Shown here: positions 9,330 through 23,374 of the stretch, piece after piece
Layout of the letters: every line of letters begins with the position of its first letter
Numbering within the stretch: the first letter of the stretch is position 1
Assembly (NCBI RefSeq): GCF_964019385.1
Contig: NC_088644.1
Coordinates: 35,845,206-35,909,205 of the forward strand
DNA from: Sycon ciliatum
Taxonomy: Eukaryota > Porifera > Calcarea > Leucosolenida > Sycettidae
Direction of reading: 5' to 3'
DNA: 64,000 nt
Program-made: the position numbers and the translations under genes
The notes under the pieces: model-generated
Told to the model about the DNA's origin: nothing
The model's database searches: none
The model's input: only the letters and a program-made list of their open reading frames with translations

Positions 9330-11566
9330 CTGTTTGTGGACGAGAGAACGTGACTTTCTCATCAAAGAAGTCACTGATTTGGTGGAGTATCCAGTTTGCA
9401 GCAAGCTGCATGCTATGCCCCTACATATCTACTGTACTCAACGTAGACCTACTGTACATCAACCTCTCAAGTCTCATATGCACTGTCAATCCTCATTGAA
9501 CTGCTGCTACTGGGCACAGGTCGGCTACTGAACTCCAGACGTACCGCTCCAGACCACCACACGTGCACACGTGATCATGCTTGCACTCTCCGTATCATGG
9601 GAGCCAGTGGCAGTGGTAGTGTATGATCGGGGTACATGTGTGCCATGTAGGGATCTGATCGTCAGTGCGGTGGGAGGATTCAGTACGGCTCTGCGGAAAT
9701 GAATGTGACCAGGCTTCAGGGGATCATGTTTGTCTCGGATATGTGGTGGCAGCATCCCTAGGCCCTGTCACGTCAGTGCCAAAGACGTGGCGAGTACATG
9801 TACTAGAATACTGTGCATCACTGATGCAAGGTTGGCGCTATGTAGACGTAGACTCTTCTCACTCCCACTCCCAGTACATGCATCTGTCCTCGAGCCTCCG
9901 GTTTCCCATGGTCACCGATACAGCGGTGCATGTTGAGCAGCAGACGCTGCTGGGCTGCGGTACGCGGTGGTATGGGAATCACGGACGCATCGTGGAATTA
10001 TTTCCACCGGTACTGGACAGGTCTTTCGATACGGTGGAAGGACAAGGGAAGAGAGAAGAGAGGGGAGGTATGTCTATACAGCATACTGGCCTGCCACTGC
10101 AGTACTGGTTGGTAGTAGACGTACGTGACTATTTGTATATCAGTCATCAGGCCTGGCGGAAGTGTTGCTAGTACTTAGCATTACAATCACCGACTTTGTC
10201 CATCCTCATTGTCTACAGTCGTTTGAGTGCTTCGGATTTGCAAAGGCTTTCGACGACCCAATTGAACCGTATTGAGATGGCACGGCCAGTGAAAAGCGAG
10301 CACTCGTGCCAACTGTAGAGACCCTTCACGTTGCGAATATCAAGCACTTGAATTTTAACTGGCTGCCTGGCCGACTTTAGACGTAAACTTCTTGTACTTG
10401 TAGTGTGACGGTACGGGGTAAGCCCATGCCTGCTCTGCGAAACGACGGCCCAGCTGGCGAGCCAGGTTATGACCTGATATCCGTACAGCCTCGGTCCAAC
10501 CTGCCTGAGTATGCTAAGATACCCTAGAACTCTGCTGGCCTTTATAACCCCGTGTCTGCGGTGACATTTCCCATGCTTATGCGTGACCTGAAACTGGCCA
10601 ATGTCACGTCCCTCTCACTCTCCCACCTCCAGGGCAGGTGCAACTGGATGCGAGCTGTGCAAAAGAAGTGGAAAAATGTTGCGAATGTAGGAGATGGGTA
10701 TGGGCAATCTCAGTCAGAGCCACGTTTCCATGGAGCACTGGACTGTGAAGAATCGATGATGGGGCGGGGATGATCCAGGAATGATCCGTGTGTACGAGAC
10801 CATTTCCATTCTTCAGCTTACAATGTCAGCATGATACACTGTGTCGTTCAGTAACGGATGATGCTAACTACTGTTACGTGAAGCAGAAGATGAGGCTGTC
10901 ACTTCCACTATACCGTCTACTAGTGCTGTTGGTTTGGGTTGACTTCAAGCACCACACAGTGCACGACACAGTTGACGTGACCTCTCCTCTGCGCACTCCG
11001 ACTCTGAGAGTCGGACTCGTTTTCTGCACGACGTGAAGACACAGTACGGTGTCTCGTTTTGGACGGCATGGACTTCCAGACTAGACCGGCTGCTACGTGG
11101 TCTTCGGGGTCACTGTCTTCGTTGGCTAGCCGCACGAGTCACGGAGTGTTCCGGAGTACTACTAATTTTTGTGCATCGCAAGCATACCAGCCACGGGTAG
11201 TGTGCGACATCCAGCTATTTGCAGTCAGTGTAGTGCCAATACCAATGCTCGTGCATGGTAAGAGTGCAGTGACAATGTAGCCCTAAGTGTTTGTGAGGTC
11301 AACCTCGAGCAGGACGCCCCGACTCGGTGTCAGCAAGCAGTGAACGTGTAACTAACTAACTAACTAGCTTACTGTACTCATCACACCCTGGCCTGGGAGT
11401 CGTGGCACAGTCATAGATTGTGCAGTGTGCATAGGAAGGCGATACTGATACACAATGTAGCTGAGGCGCGATCGTCCTGAGTCTAGGATCTGCTCGGAGA
11501 CCTATGATCCGAAGCTCAGAGGTGCGTGCGAAAGTGTGCGGGTACACGCATATCTTTGCAGTTTAA
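9330..11566. other. Intergenic, nothing recognised
   Basis: No supported gene. A 168-codon plus-strand open frame (9665-10171) has no recognisable motif or splice support. The stretch is rich in tacatgta-type words and contains short pyrimidine/CpG patches only. Confidence 0.6.
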
Positions 11567-13028
11567 AGGGGAAGTCCGGTGAAAAATTTAAATTTCACAG
11601 TCCGTAGAGTTCGGGTCGCTGAGTCGAATGGTCTTTGTCCGAGGAGGCTGCGGCTTATGGTTCGTCAGATACGCCCAATCGAACATGTGCGAATTTGAGC
11701 GCGCATCACCCAGATCCAGGTGATGACGTCACAGCGTGCAGCCAGGTAGCCACACCATCTAGTTGTGTACAAAAATGGCCATATTCGGAGCGCGTTCGAT
11801 TGGGGAACCGTTTGTCACAGCTTCTTCGGAGCAAGACCATTCGATTCAGTGTTACAAACACTACGTACTCTGTGATTTTCAGCTCGGTAAACCTCGAGGT
11901 TATACCGTATTTTAGCCGTTTCCGATTTGGACTTTTTCCGTCAGCCTCTACCCGCTGTGCGCTGCGTGCATGCAGAGATTGCAGTGCGTGCAGTGTGTTA
12001 TCTTGCTGTAGTAAAGTCAACAAACTCATCACAGACGGAACTACTCCCGCACTGCCGTGCTGGGGTAGTATCTACAACAAGACTCGAGTGAGTCACTGAC
12101 ACAAGACTCAGAAAACTAGTCAACACACGGACTTGTCATGTACTACACTCGTATCAGTCGTATTGTACAGTCATGTAGTCAGAGAACGTGCGTTTCTCCT
12201 TGCCGGTGCCGGTGATTGTGCTTTGAGAAAGAAAATTACTTTTAGTTTTCCGCTCCCGCCTCATTATTTTATGCTACAGCGATGAGTGCACAACCGTGAC
12301 AAGTGACAAAACAGCGAACAGCTCCCGGACCTAGAACTTTCAGATTCCATAGCGTTGCGAGCGAAGAGTCGTGCCCGTGGTTCAAAGAGCCTGCACTGTT
12401 CTCCAATTGAGTAGTCCGAAATATTCCAAGTTCGCACCAAAACATCACCATGGCATGTGGCAGGCTACTGCCAGTACTGGAGTCTACGCGAATCGGTATG
12501 GAACAACATTTAGAGCACTCGCATCACTCTTCTCCATTTTGGCGACCCTGCTCTCCAGCGATCTGATAATAATATCAGCCTCGTCTGCAATAGCTGCTGC
12601 TTCTTCATCAGAGGGAAACTCAGTAGCGCTCACTCTTGACCGGCCCGCGCGGCCATTTCTTCAGCTGAATACCGAGGTTCTCAGCCCCAGACCGAACTCA
12701 TGAAGGTCAGCCATGGCTGCATCCTCACTCTCACAAGGAGTTACAGGTCTTCGGGGTCGCTTGCACCAACTAATATCAGTCGCCAAATCATTTGAAATAG
12801 CACTGACACTATTGCTTTCACGCACTCCTTTTGACCTAGCTGCACGCTATGACGTTGCAGAGGGTGTGGCGCGGCCGCATGACGTCATGGCGCAGCCCCG
12901 AAACTCAGTTTTTCAAACGGAAATATCTCGAGAACGCTTTGTCGGAGACACGTGGGACCAACACCATTCGACTCAGCGCCCGAAACTCTATCAACCCTGA
13001 AATTTAAATTTTTCACCGGACTTCCCCT
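11567..13028. mobile_element. 1.46-kb TTAA-flanked TIR element (Kolobok/piggyBac-like, non-autonomous)
   Basis: The left end reads AGGGGAAGTCCGGTG and the right end is its inverse. Each is flanked by TTAA (11563-11566 and 13029-13032). The inverted ends continue for roughly 35 bp and then share a divergent subterminal zone (GCTGAGTCGAATGG on both sides). TTAA duplications with AGGGGAAGT-type ends are known for Kolobok; piggyBac also uses TTAA. Open frames inside (11635-12099 plus, 11706-12032 minus) show no transposase motif, so the copy is read as non-autonomous. Relatives are at 23916 and 32412. Confidence 0.8.
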
Positions 13029-13032
13029 TTAA

Positions 13033-14603
13033 GAAGTTGTCTGCTCCTGAAGTCACCACTTCAGCTGTACATCTACGCTTGAATTTGCAGTTTGATGATC
13101 GTATTCGGGTTTGGGGTCGACGATGGTCATGTCACGTTCCGTCTTTCTCTGCCAAGTGAGGCTGGCTGTCTGTACCAGAAATTTCCAATGGTAGGAGTAC
13201 ACCTGTGACTAAACAATGTGGCATGACCTTTGCGGTCAGGTACACGTACATGTGCATGTAGCTAGCCTGTCCTATGCTGAGTGATGGTGTGCCACGTCGG
13301 GAATAGGTGCTCCGATAGTTAGGAGGTTTGGCGGCTTGTAGATCTACACCTCAAGCTCATGATCGACCTACATGTATGTCACACATGTACTTGTATAAGA
13401 ATAATTATCGTTGCTGTCGGTAGCAAGTCTCTGGCCCAGGTACTAGGTTGATGATAACAAGGTTGGGATGACAGAAGCATGATGGAAAAAAAAGCTATGC
13501 TGCCGCGTGGTTCGTTTTTTACAAACGTGACTGTCAAAACGTGTGGGGTAAACTAGCAAGGCCGAGCTGGCTGTGCAGTGATGTCTTCTGTGATATTTTC
13601 AGATCAGTATTACAGTATGTCCATATTAGCGTACTCCGCTGTGCTCACCATGCAGTGTAATGGTGTCGCCCACCGTTAGGACCCAGTAAACCATGCCTTA
13701 CGCAAGGAAATGCCCAAGGCTGGAGAGAAGGCACACCCCTCGCACCGTTCATCTGGAAGCGTAGAGGGTGCGTGTGATGTGTTACAAAAGCATTCTGTAC
13801 TCGTGTGCGGAGTGTGTAGTTTGCAAAGGTGTGAGAGGATTGTCCTTCAAACATGAGCTTCATTGTGAGGGGTTGTATTCCCCGTTGAGATGAGGTCCAC
13901 CCCAAATTAAGAGTAGAATTCCCAGTTCAGACGATGCCCCCCCCCCCCCCCCAGTTAGGGTTTGTATTCCCAGTTCAGATTATATCCGCCCCCTAGTTCG
14001 GAGCAAGATGCTCAGTTGAGGTAATGCCCACCCCTAGGGTACCCATCTGAGATTGGGCAAATCACTCCAGTTGGAGAGGCAACGTTAAGGAGGGAGTGGA
14101 GATGAGCACAATCCAGACTGTACCACGCCGATCGACACACTAGACCACTAACAGTAACACATCCTGCCCTTATGGTTTAGTATGGGCTACGTTTACCGTT
14201 GCTGACTCCTACATGGCATTGTGGATGGGGCTAATGGACGAACACCCTCACCGGAAACCAGATTGGCTGAATGTGTGCCCTTTGCAACGCCAATGCGCCC
14301 TCTTATTCTTTTGGAATTGGTGTACATGTACTTGGAAAGGGCTGTTCCAGTCAACAGTCCAGGATTGAAAGACAAACCAAGTACACTTTACTGTCTGTAG
14401 TCATCTTCCCTGCTGCAAACACAGAACAGATAGCGCTGCAATGACGCATTCGTTTCACGCTGCACATGCATTCGTTTGCACAAAGTGCAGCATCTACAAC
14501 GTTAAAGCACCTGAAGTAGAAACTGCAAAAGGCACACCACAGTGTATGGTGGCAAAGTGGCATAGTGTCCTAATGCTGATCAAGGCAACACCGTTCATAT
14601 AAA
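13033..14603. other. Intergenic, nothing recognised
   Basis: The stretch contains a C homopolymer at about 13937-13952 and imperfect direct repeats of a 'gtattcccagttcag' type word near 13880-13990. No gene is supported. Confidence 0.55.
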
Positions 14604-14942
14604 ATGTCACAAGCAATTACTAGACTCGTGGTACGGTCTATTTGGCATCTTGTGCTTACGGTATATTGTTTCATCTACCCGCTTTTCACGATTATCATTC
14701 TGTTGAGCAAGCTCAAAATATCTGTTGCCAGCATACTGCCGTTGTACTGCCAGGGAAATGTCACATTGTCATTCGCAAAGGGGAGCACCATGTACCAGCG
14801 CGTCTCCTGGGAATGTAGCTATGATTTGCGACGAGTGGCTGTTGTCAACGATACAACGACGGTTACGTGCAGCGCAGGATTCAGACTCCCGGATCCCCGT
14901 CAACTACACAGATGTACAATAGTCATGTACAATGATTACTAG
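14604..14942 (+). CDS. Unrecognised 112-codon open frame with a membrane segment
   Basis: The ATG-started frame has a strong hydrophobic stretch at residues 13-35, which could be a signal anchor or transmembrane helix. It is followed by a short extracellular-looking part with cysteines (WECSYD, VTCSAGF, RCTIV) whose spacing faintly recalls part of a sushi/CCP module. No splice sites, promoter or paralogue were found. It may be a small membrane-protein exon or chance. Confidence 0.15.
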   Translation: MSQAITRLVVRSIWHLVLTVYCFIYPLFTIIILLSKLKISVASILPLYCQGNVTLSFAKGSTMYQRVSWECSYDLRRVAVVNDTTTVTCSAGFRLPDPRQLHRCTIVMYNDY

Positions 14943-15510
14943 TATTGAAGTATGTACTTGCATGATTGTACATGTACTACACGAGAGCGCGAGTGTACAC
15001 CAGTTACCACCATTGCCCGGGCATTGGGCATTGGCATTGTGCGATGCGTAAACGTGCCCAGTGATGGTAGCCTTGACATACCATATACACTGGATAATTC
15101 GTGGACATACAAGACTATGTCGTACTCGTAGTTCAAACTTCGCTCTCTCAGTTTGAGTTACATGTACAGGTGGTCTTTAGAACCAGGTCGCACAGTGTCT
15201 GTGTAGAACTGTCGGTGCATGGAAAAATGGTCGTTAAGAGCAGGTGGTCGCTAAACCCAGAGGTCGCTTACATCAGGTGTTACTGTAGTTACTAGTTCAG
15301 TAGTAGGTATTCTTGGTTTAAAACTGGACACCCAACAGTATCGGAGCACGAATGTAAATCGGGCCTGCTGTGCACGAAGAGGCAGGTTCTTCACCAGTGA
15401 CAATGGGTTATCACCAGCACGTGGACGTGATATTCCGCCTGGTTTTTAATATAATCACAGCGATTAGGTATTCCGTCATCCTATCATTAACCACAGTGTG
15501 AAAGTTTCTA

Positions 15511-15863
15511 CCGTAATTCCGCGCATATAAGCCCATGGGCCTATATCCGGATATAAGCCCACCTCCGTTTATAAGCCCATGGGCTTATAAACAGACACAA
15601 ATGCAACTCGCATGTCAAGTAGAATTGTTCACAATACTGACTCTTCCTACCATGGTACAGCAGGTCAGTGCAGTTTACCAGTAGAGCATGGTACACCCAC
15701 TATGAGCACGGACTTGTACTTTTTCGTGAACCTTCAAAATTCGAATATTGGCCCATAGGCTAAAATACGAACATGTTTTACTGGATTTTATCCCCAAACT
15801 GCATTGTTTCACATACATGTATAACTTATATAAGCCCATGGGCTTATATGCGCGGAATTACGG
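15511..15863. mobile_element. 353-bp TA-flanked MITE (Tc1/mariner-type target)
   Basis: The ends CCGTAATTCCGCGCATATAA and its inverse are flanked by TA on both sides. Several copies of the palindromic word AAGCCCATGGGCTT occur inside, at both ends and near 15570. It has no coding capacity. Flanking bases AAAGTT/AACTTT extend the symmetry slightly, so the true ends could lie a few bases out. Confidence 0.75.
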
Positions 15864-15945
15864 TAACTTTCGAAGAGCCAGCTGCCCTTCGATCCTTCGA
15901 GACACCCCTTACCAAATCCAGTACCTAACCAGAACTGTGACGGTT

Positions 15946-15983
<38 letters not shown>

Positions 15984-18900
15984 CCCGGAAGCTTCCAAAC
16001 TGTGGTTAGTGACAATGTCATAATAATTATTATCATTGCGATCACGGGCACTGCCCACAATAATGCATTAAATTTTGTATTTCTAGATTCGCGAACATAG
16101 CTGTCCAATTACTTATTTTCATAATTATTTCCCATATTTCCCAGCCTACATGTATGTACAATGTATAGTATCGAAGTTGGTGCAATGCAGCCCACGAGAG
16201 TGTGCATTCCAAGCCTGGTAATTCGTACCCAAAACAGCACCAGGTGACCAGATCAAAGTGTGATGACATTCGATAGATTGAGAGATGATATTCGATATTC
16301 AGCTGTACCGTCAGTCTGACTGTCAAATCACACACAATTGCCCGAGGCGCTACCCGTGGACATCTGTAGACTGTAGTCCATTATACATGTACAGGGGAAG
16401 GGAAGCTTTCAAGATCTAATAGACGTGCCGCTCTATCACACAGGTCACGCAGGTCGACGTTCCCCTACTCCGGGGCCTACTCTGCATGCTGTTGTCGACC
16501 AAGACAACACCAGGACATACCTCTAGAGGATTGTAAACAAAGCGAACAAGGAGAAGACAAAGACAACGACTTCAATACCACAATCAGAACTCTAATTATA
16601 CCGTCATGTAATAGTAATGATTGTCGGGAGAATCAGTGCGCGGCATTCTCATTCCGCATTCACTCCCGTCCGTAGGAATGCAGCGATGAGCAGCGGTGTG
16701 CAAAGATAGCTGCCGGATTAGGCACGACTGCAGAGTTCATGTCGCTCTAGCATGTCCCCAGGAAAAGTGCCGTAACATGTATCCATGCAGCTGTAGAGTG
16801 TTGTTCGATGTTTTAGGAGAGACAACAACTCACTACATCTTCTAATATTATTTGAGTGTGTTAAACGTAAACCCTGAACTGAAGTGTCGTGCCAATCCCG
16901 GACTACATCTACACAAATCCAATAGGAATCCGAGAGGCGGTGGCTAGGGTCTGCTTGCTGCAATCATGGCAAACGACCGTTTAGCTTGGTAATTGTCCTA
17001 TTGTTATGGTGGATTGTCTCACTTGACGCTCTTCCACTCAGGACTTGGCGAGGACCATAGTCATCACGTTACTGCTATCATGTACATGTACTATCATGTA
17101 GTGCTAACAATGACATTATCCACACTCCATACAGCACAGCACGAAGAAAGGACAGGTTGGGCGGGGGGGGGGGGGGTAGTAGGGACGTAAGACTGATGCA
17201 ATTTATTTTATTTTTATTATGCAATATACATGTACTTCCTAAAAAAACATGGAAATTGTGGGCATCTGAGTTTAAAAAAACAAAACAAATTACACATATG
17301 CATAATTATCTTGAAACAGGAAAGTCGCAAAGAGACCTCTTTACCTGATAGACCTGTACTGACACGTACATGTACGATATGCATAAAGGAAAAAAAAGCA
17401 AACGTTGTGTTGGTCGTGACGAGTCTACTAGCACATTTTCCTTGACTATCATGAACTACAAGGTATGTGTTTGAGGTATACATGTAAGCTGCACATGCAG
17501 ATCCACAGTAGCTTTGACATACAATGTAGAGAGAACGTAAGGGTGGCTTTTAAATAGTGATTTTGTGACATTCCTGGTACCAAGAGGGGTTATGGACTTT
17601 TGCTAGTACCTGCATACGTTCTAAGTCTACTGCTGGTTATTCTCCAGTTCTAGCCATCTTCTGTAATCATCATTGCAATGTGTTGGTTTCCTTTCTTGCT
17701 AGACTGATTATATGATTCTGGACTGATTTGAATCCTTATTGGCCATAGGCCATCGTGGAAATAAAGAATAATAATAATCATAATCATAATCATCATCTTC
17801 GCCCAGCACAACCATACATGAATTAGAATACCTGCACCGCGGCCAGGATGCTATGACCTTTCACCTATTTCTAAATCATTGCAGGCCGTAAAGGTCGTAG
17901 AATGCAGTGCTCATGGATTGTGCTCAGTTTCTTTTGCCGCAGTAGATCAGTGCAATGCTCTTCTTTCTGACTGTCGTCAGCGACAATCATCCGGCATTGT
18001 TGACTTCATGTATGGTTCCTTGTAATCAGGCGCTGTCAGTGTCTGTTGGGACTCTTTGTAGTGCAACAATAAATTCTATCTCTACACGTACCAGACTGAT
18101 CTAGGTTCTAGAATCACAGGTGGATAGCACAAACACGGTACTAGTATTCGTTTGGAAGTTGCCAGACCCAAGAACACTGACTGGTCCCGAACACAGCACA
18201 AACAGCAGTTGCCTTTCCAGTTTAGCAGGTCCTCTTTAGTCATCTGAGTGTGGGTATTGCCTAATTAATGGTGCGGCATTTGTGGTCCGGGGATCGACGG
18301 GGGGACTGTATTGGACGGGATATAATCATTAGAATAATTTGGAGAAGTTCAAATAGTTTAGTCTGCGAGGACAAAAGGTGGTCTAAGGGTCTTGAGTGTG
18401 GGATGATGACGCCGTCAACCTTACCCGGTCGAGGCGTGATTTTTACGCGACGTTCACGCCAAGCTGCCGTCTATTTTTAGACAGTCTGATAGTGGCCAGC
18501 ACAATGGAATCTGCCTTGGCAAGTGCGTGCAGAGAGGGGAATATGGTTCTCGAGAAGAGTAGGAGGTTGATGTGCATGATTCTCCGGCTCAGCGATCACG
18601 TACAGAACCCATCACGTCTCTCTCGATCTCGCTCTCTCTTTGTCTCTGCTCAACTATCAGAACTGTATGTACTCCACATATGGTGGCAAACACTACAAAA
18701 GACAATGGAGAAGGATAAGAACACGTCTTGAGGCGTTCTTCACTCAGGAAACGGGCCACTTGCAAAACAACGCCTATCAGAACTGTTTAGCTATAGCTTC
18801 GCTCACGGGGCGCAATAAACACTGCACTGCGGTCAAAGACCCAAGCATGCACCGTGTTCTATTTCCTCTGCTCCTTCCACATTAAAGAGTCGGTACTATG

Positions 18901-21900
18901 GGATGTCTTCGCATTTGATGACACTAATTGATATAGTATCACAATCCGATTTGATGCCGCATCGGGTTTACTTTCATGTACTCAGTTCCCACGGCTAATG
19001 CAAATGATTGGGTAGTCGACAAGTCATGTAAGCATGACCCAGCGGTTTCTTCATGGAATCATGTAGATGTACTGTCCTACAACCTTCTCGATTCCGACTG
19101 TCGCCGGAAGTCAGAAATTGATGTTTTCGGACCAAATATTTGGCAAATTAGGAGCATCATGCGTTGAGGTCTTTGTCCATTGTCGTTCTCACATTTTGAT
19201 GAAAGAAATAAAAACTTTGTTTCGAGCATCACGTCATTGTGCTTAGTGTTGTGGTTATCGGAACATAATCTACTCGATGCAAGTACACATGTACATTGTA
19301 TTATCCGCATAATCAAAAGGCATAACGTGAATGAGCCAAGTCGGGGTTTTTCTATTTATTTTTTATTGAAAAACCACAAACCTTCAGACATGTGAATGTG
19401 CACATGATATACAGTGTACATGCGTATGTATCGAGAAGGCAGCACAGAAACGGCAGTGGTGGTGAGGCCTGGGAAGCTCGTCCGACCAAACCTTGCCTAG
19501 TGCATGTTATGATGTGCAATTGTACATTGTGTCTGTGGAAGACTACATCATTCCCTCTCCCTTTGACGCTGGACTCCGTGGTTCAGAGATCGGATATCGG
19601 ACTGTCTTTGCTGCCAGGTAACCCGCTATCTCTAATAGTATTTCTTAGTACAAACTGGCACAATCTATCAAGCGAATACATGGCCCTAGCGTACCCTCAC
19701 CTCCCCCCCCCCCCCCTCCCCCTCCCCCTCTGCACAAGTGTGGCAAGCTCTTGCTCTTGCTTTCCCTGTTAGTAGTTTCCACCATATATTTACCCTTGTC
19801 CGCAGATTGAGTATTTCGCTCCTGCTCTTGTAGCAGTTGAGCACTCTTGCGTGGGGTAGTGCCTTTGCTGTTTGCGTTATGCAGAGCTCACTGACTTGTC
19901 AGTTTGAGCACTCTGGCAAGGTACGTTCGGGCCTGATTGGAAATTTTTATTTCCATCGCTATCAGGTTCGGCCTCATTTCCTCTGTGCTGCGCTGACGAG
20001 CCCACAAAGGACGAAACAGTTCTGTCCGCAGATTGAGTATATTTACCCTATATAATGCACATGCTAGCATTAACGCGGGGAACAGAGAGTTGGCGTTGTT
20101 GGCTGGTTTCACCAGGCAGCACAGGCGCCACCCTGGAGCCACTACTCTCCCTGACAAACGTGTTTACGTTGTCGTCTACCATTCTTTTCTCTGGAGTAGG
20201 TTGTGTCATGTCCTCAATAAACAAAATAAAATTGAATGGAGTAAATGAGTGAGAGGGACATAGGATCGGCCCTGTTGAACCAAGACCTTTTGCTTCCTGT
20301 TCCGGCATTGTACCTCCTTCGCGACCTAACCGCATTTCAATGGAGACAGCATGTACATATACATTGTGAATGTATAGTATTGGTATAAGTAGATCAAAAC
20401 GCTGATAATGTGTAGCTACAAGCTGGTAACATGTTTAACACGACTGCGCCCTTCTTTGAGGCCTGGACACTAGAGTATGGATCCAGACCTGCGTGAGTCT
20501 TTCATCGATTTGAAAGTATTACTAATACTATTAGCATGATATGGGAGCGGGATGTACAGTAGAGAGTAATTTCGAAGCGCCCTTCAAAACCCTGCAAAGG
20601 TGCGCTTTGCGATCTCTTTTGTGCCTCTCGACAAAATTTCCCTACTTGTACTTCCCACACTCCAAGTGCTAGTGGCGGCCTACCTACTACTACAGTGATA
20701 TTCATTTTATAACAAGGTTTATCTAATACTGGTTTTGAACCAGTGTAAGGTTATATAATACAGTGATACTCGTACGGTAGTCGTGTCCGGACGATGTAAA
20801 CAATAAGTATACAATTATTTCTTCTCCAGTGTATGATTTATTGCATTTTTAAACCATTGTGTTTATTTGCCAGTAAAAGAGGCCTGAAAAAAATTATACA
20901 TGTACTGTGTTAGTGGAGAGGGTGAATGACTATGTGGACAGCGGACAGCGAATAGAAGTGACGACTAATGAGGTCACGGACGGTGGCGGGCCATGGGGCG
21001 TCCCACTGCAAACTTTGGAAGAAAAAAAAAGGAAAAAAAGACGAGAAACGGTGGAAAATGTGCGATTAGTGTAGTCTACTACTACTACTAGCACTGTCAT
21101 CACTGGTCTGCACCTGAACCAGGGAGTCGTATAGACTCCCCGTATAGGGTCTACGACTCCCTGCCTGAACAAGCAAACCAGAAACTGCAAGGCCAGTACT
21201 AGTACTTGTTGTTGTTCATGTACTGGCCTCGAACATGCGCATCATGACAGAACAGGGCTCGTAGCCACACTCAACTCATGACTGCAGTCGACTAGTCCTG
21301 ATCAGACGTAGCACGCTCCCCATGCATGTTGTCTGCGAAACTAGCGTGCCAGAATGAGAACAATATTACTAGTATGTTGTGTTAGTTAGACACAAGGCCC
21401 GGCTTAAGGGCAACATGGGAGCATGGGTGTTTTCTTTTGAGTTCATCAGTAGACCAACAACATCAGAACACTTAAAAAAAATACAGACAACAGGAGCCTT
21501 CAAGGAGGACGAGCCGAAGTGACATTGGACAGTTTGATTTCAGCACTTGGTTCAGAACACCTGCTAGTATAGAATACCTACTAGAATTCCGAGGCAACTT
21601 GTTGTCTCCTCGTTTAAACAGGAGCCTTAGCTTAATGCACTTTTACATTACATAGTGAGCGCGCTCTTTCCCAATGACTATACTCCCAAACAGGTAAGAG
21701 AAATCAGGCAATGTCGCCAGCATTGGATTTGCAACTGCAGCGGGGAAGTCTGATGGATACTGAAGTTCTTCAAGTGACACATGACTGTGAATATTGAATA
21801 GTACAAAATACGCAGTCAGTATGAACATGCATAATTATACACACATGGGCCATTCATTCAGTCTTTCTCAGAGAAACCAAATCGTTCCATTGATGATGTG

Positions 21901-22320
21901 TGTATTATGCATTTTCTAAATGACTGCATTTCGTACTATTCATTGCGATTCTTTTTTATATAATAAAATATCTCCTCGTCGATTTTACACATGACTGTAA
22001 TACTAGTACTGGCCTGCCATTCTATATGTCTCATCGCTGCCTTGCTGCTTTGTGCCATCAAATGGTGTGTGTTTTTTTGTAAAGAACAAAACTGGTACAT
22101 GGGTATTATCAGCAAGGTATAGAGGTTCCTGCTAATCTGACTTGAGGCCGAACTCATACAGGAGTTAATAAAAGAAAATCGCGGAACTGAGCACTTTAGA
22201 AGACGTTCGTTGCTAGTTAGATTGCTATGTCTCAGTACATGGGAAGCTAGCACATGCATAATGCAGTTGAATTAGTAGAGAGCAGAATTAACCAATCACT
22301 GCGGCAGTAGCAATATCAAG
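15864..22320. other. Long intergenic stretch, no supported gene
   Basis: Seen here: a (GA)n run at 15953-15980, a G homopolymer near 17161-17176, an AAT/CAT-type triplet run near 17768-17800, a C-rich run at 19687-19720, and a hairpin-forming palindrome at about 21120-21163. There are many ACATGTAC-type words. Open frames are short and without motifs. Confidence 0.55.
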
Positions 22321-22322
22321 TA

Positions 22323-22507
22323 CAGTCAAACCTCTTTAGGACGAACACCAAGGGACCGGTGGTATTTGTTTGCAATAACGGGAGTTCTTCTTATCCGTAT
22401 TTTGTACCCAGTGAATACACAGCAATCTATCCATTACAGTTATGAACACTAGTTCTTCTAAAGCGAAAGTTTGTCTTATCAGTGTTCTTCTAAACGAGGT
22501 TTCACTG
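22323..22507. mobile_element. 185-bp pogo/Tigger-like MITE
   Basis: It starts CAGTCAAACCTC and ends GAGGTTTCACTG, flanked by TA at 22321-22322 and 22508-22509. The terminus resembles pogo/Tigger (Tc1/mariner superfamily) ends. It is non-coding and short, so it is a non-autonomous derivative. Confidence 0.8.
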
Positions 22508-23374
22508 TACTTCGAGTAAAATAACTTTAAATTAAAAAACAAGGACTGGATAAGGAGCAGAAAAGAATAGGAAAATCATGTACACATTAATTTAAAAATT
22601 GCGAACTGGGTATGGCTGTGTTCGTCTTGGAGAGAGCTTTCCATAGAGCCCGAGATTGTTGGAATACTCAAAAGGATATCGAAATTACAGTCAGATGAAA
22701 ATGTGAGTTTGTGAATTTCATGCGTCTCCTGAAATAATTTAGGCTCTAAAGGGTTAAAAAAAAAGGCTCAACATACAAAGGTGCCCGTTCTTCACTACAG
22801 GTCTAATGCTCAACGTACGCGTCACAAGAAAATGCAAGTCGTTCTGTGACAAATTCGAAAGGTGGCCGGACAAAAGAGACTAGAAAACGCTGACCATCAA
22901 CAGAACTTTAAAAAAAATGAGCAGCAGGGAATACTCGAAGTGCATTACTTGCTACCTGGAGATAACATCTCAACACAGATCACACGGGATCAGATGTCTG
23001 TCAAATTTAGTTAACTTGTATTCCACTCACAGTTGGCACGAACCAGTGCCCCAATACGGTAGGCTTGAATCCAGAAGATAGCATTTCCAAATTTTGAGGC
23101 CCATGCATAAATGCATAAGACGATGAAAACATCCTCATCTCTCACAAGAACATAATGCCCCGTATGTCAATCACTACAATGTATCCCTTTCCGCCTTGTC
23201 GGCTTCTATTCTTCTGGCTTAGTGCTGCAACATGCTCCTTGGCTGTCGTGGCTTCGCCTTCTACTTTGACATCAGCACTACAAGCGGTGGTAAGATAAAT
23301 ATCCGACACTTCGCCCTCATTGACACTCTGATGCAGCAGGATCTGAGAAATCTGAAGTTGTCTCTTGCTACCGG

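Noticed and set aside
9665..10171. 168-codon plus-strand open frame
   Set aside because: No motif or supporting signals; composition like surrounding non-coding DNA.
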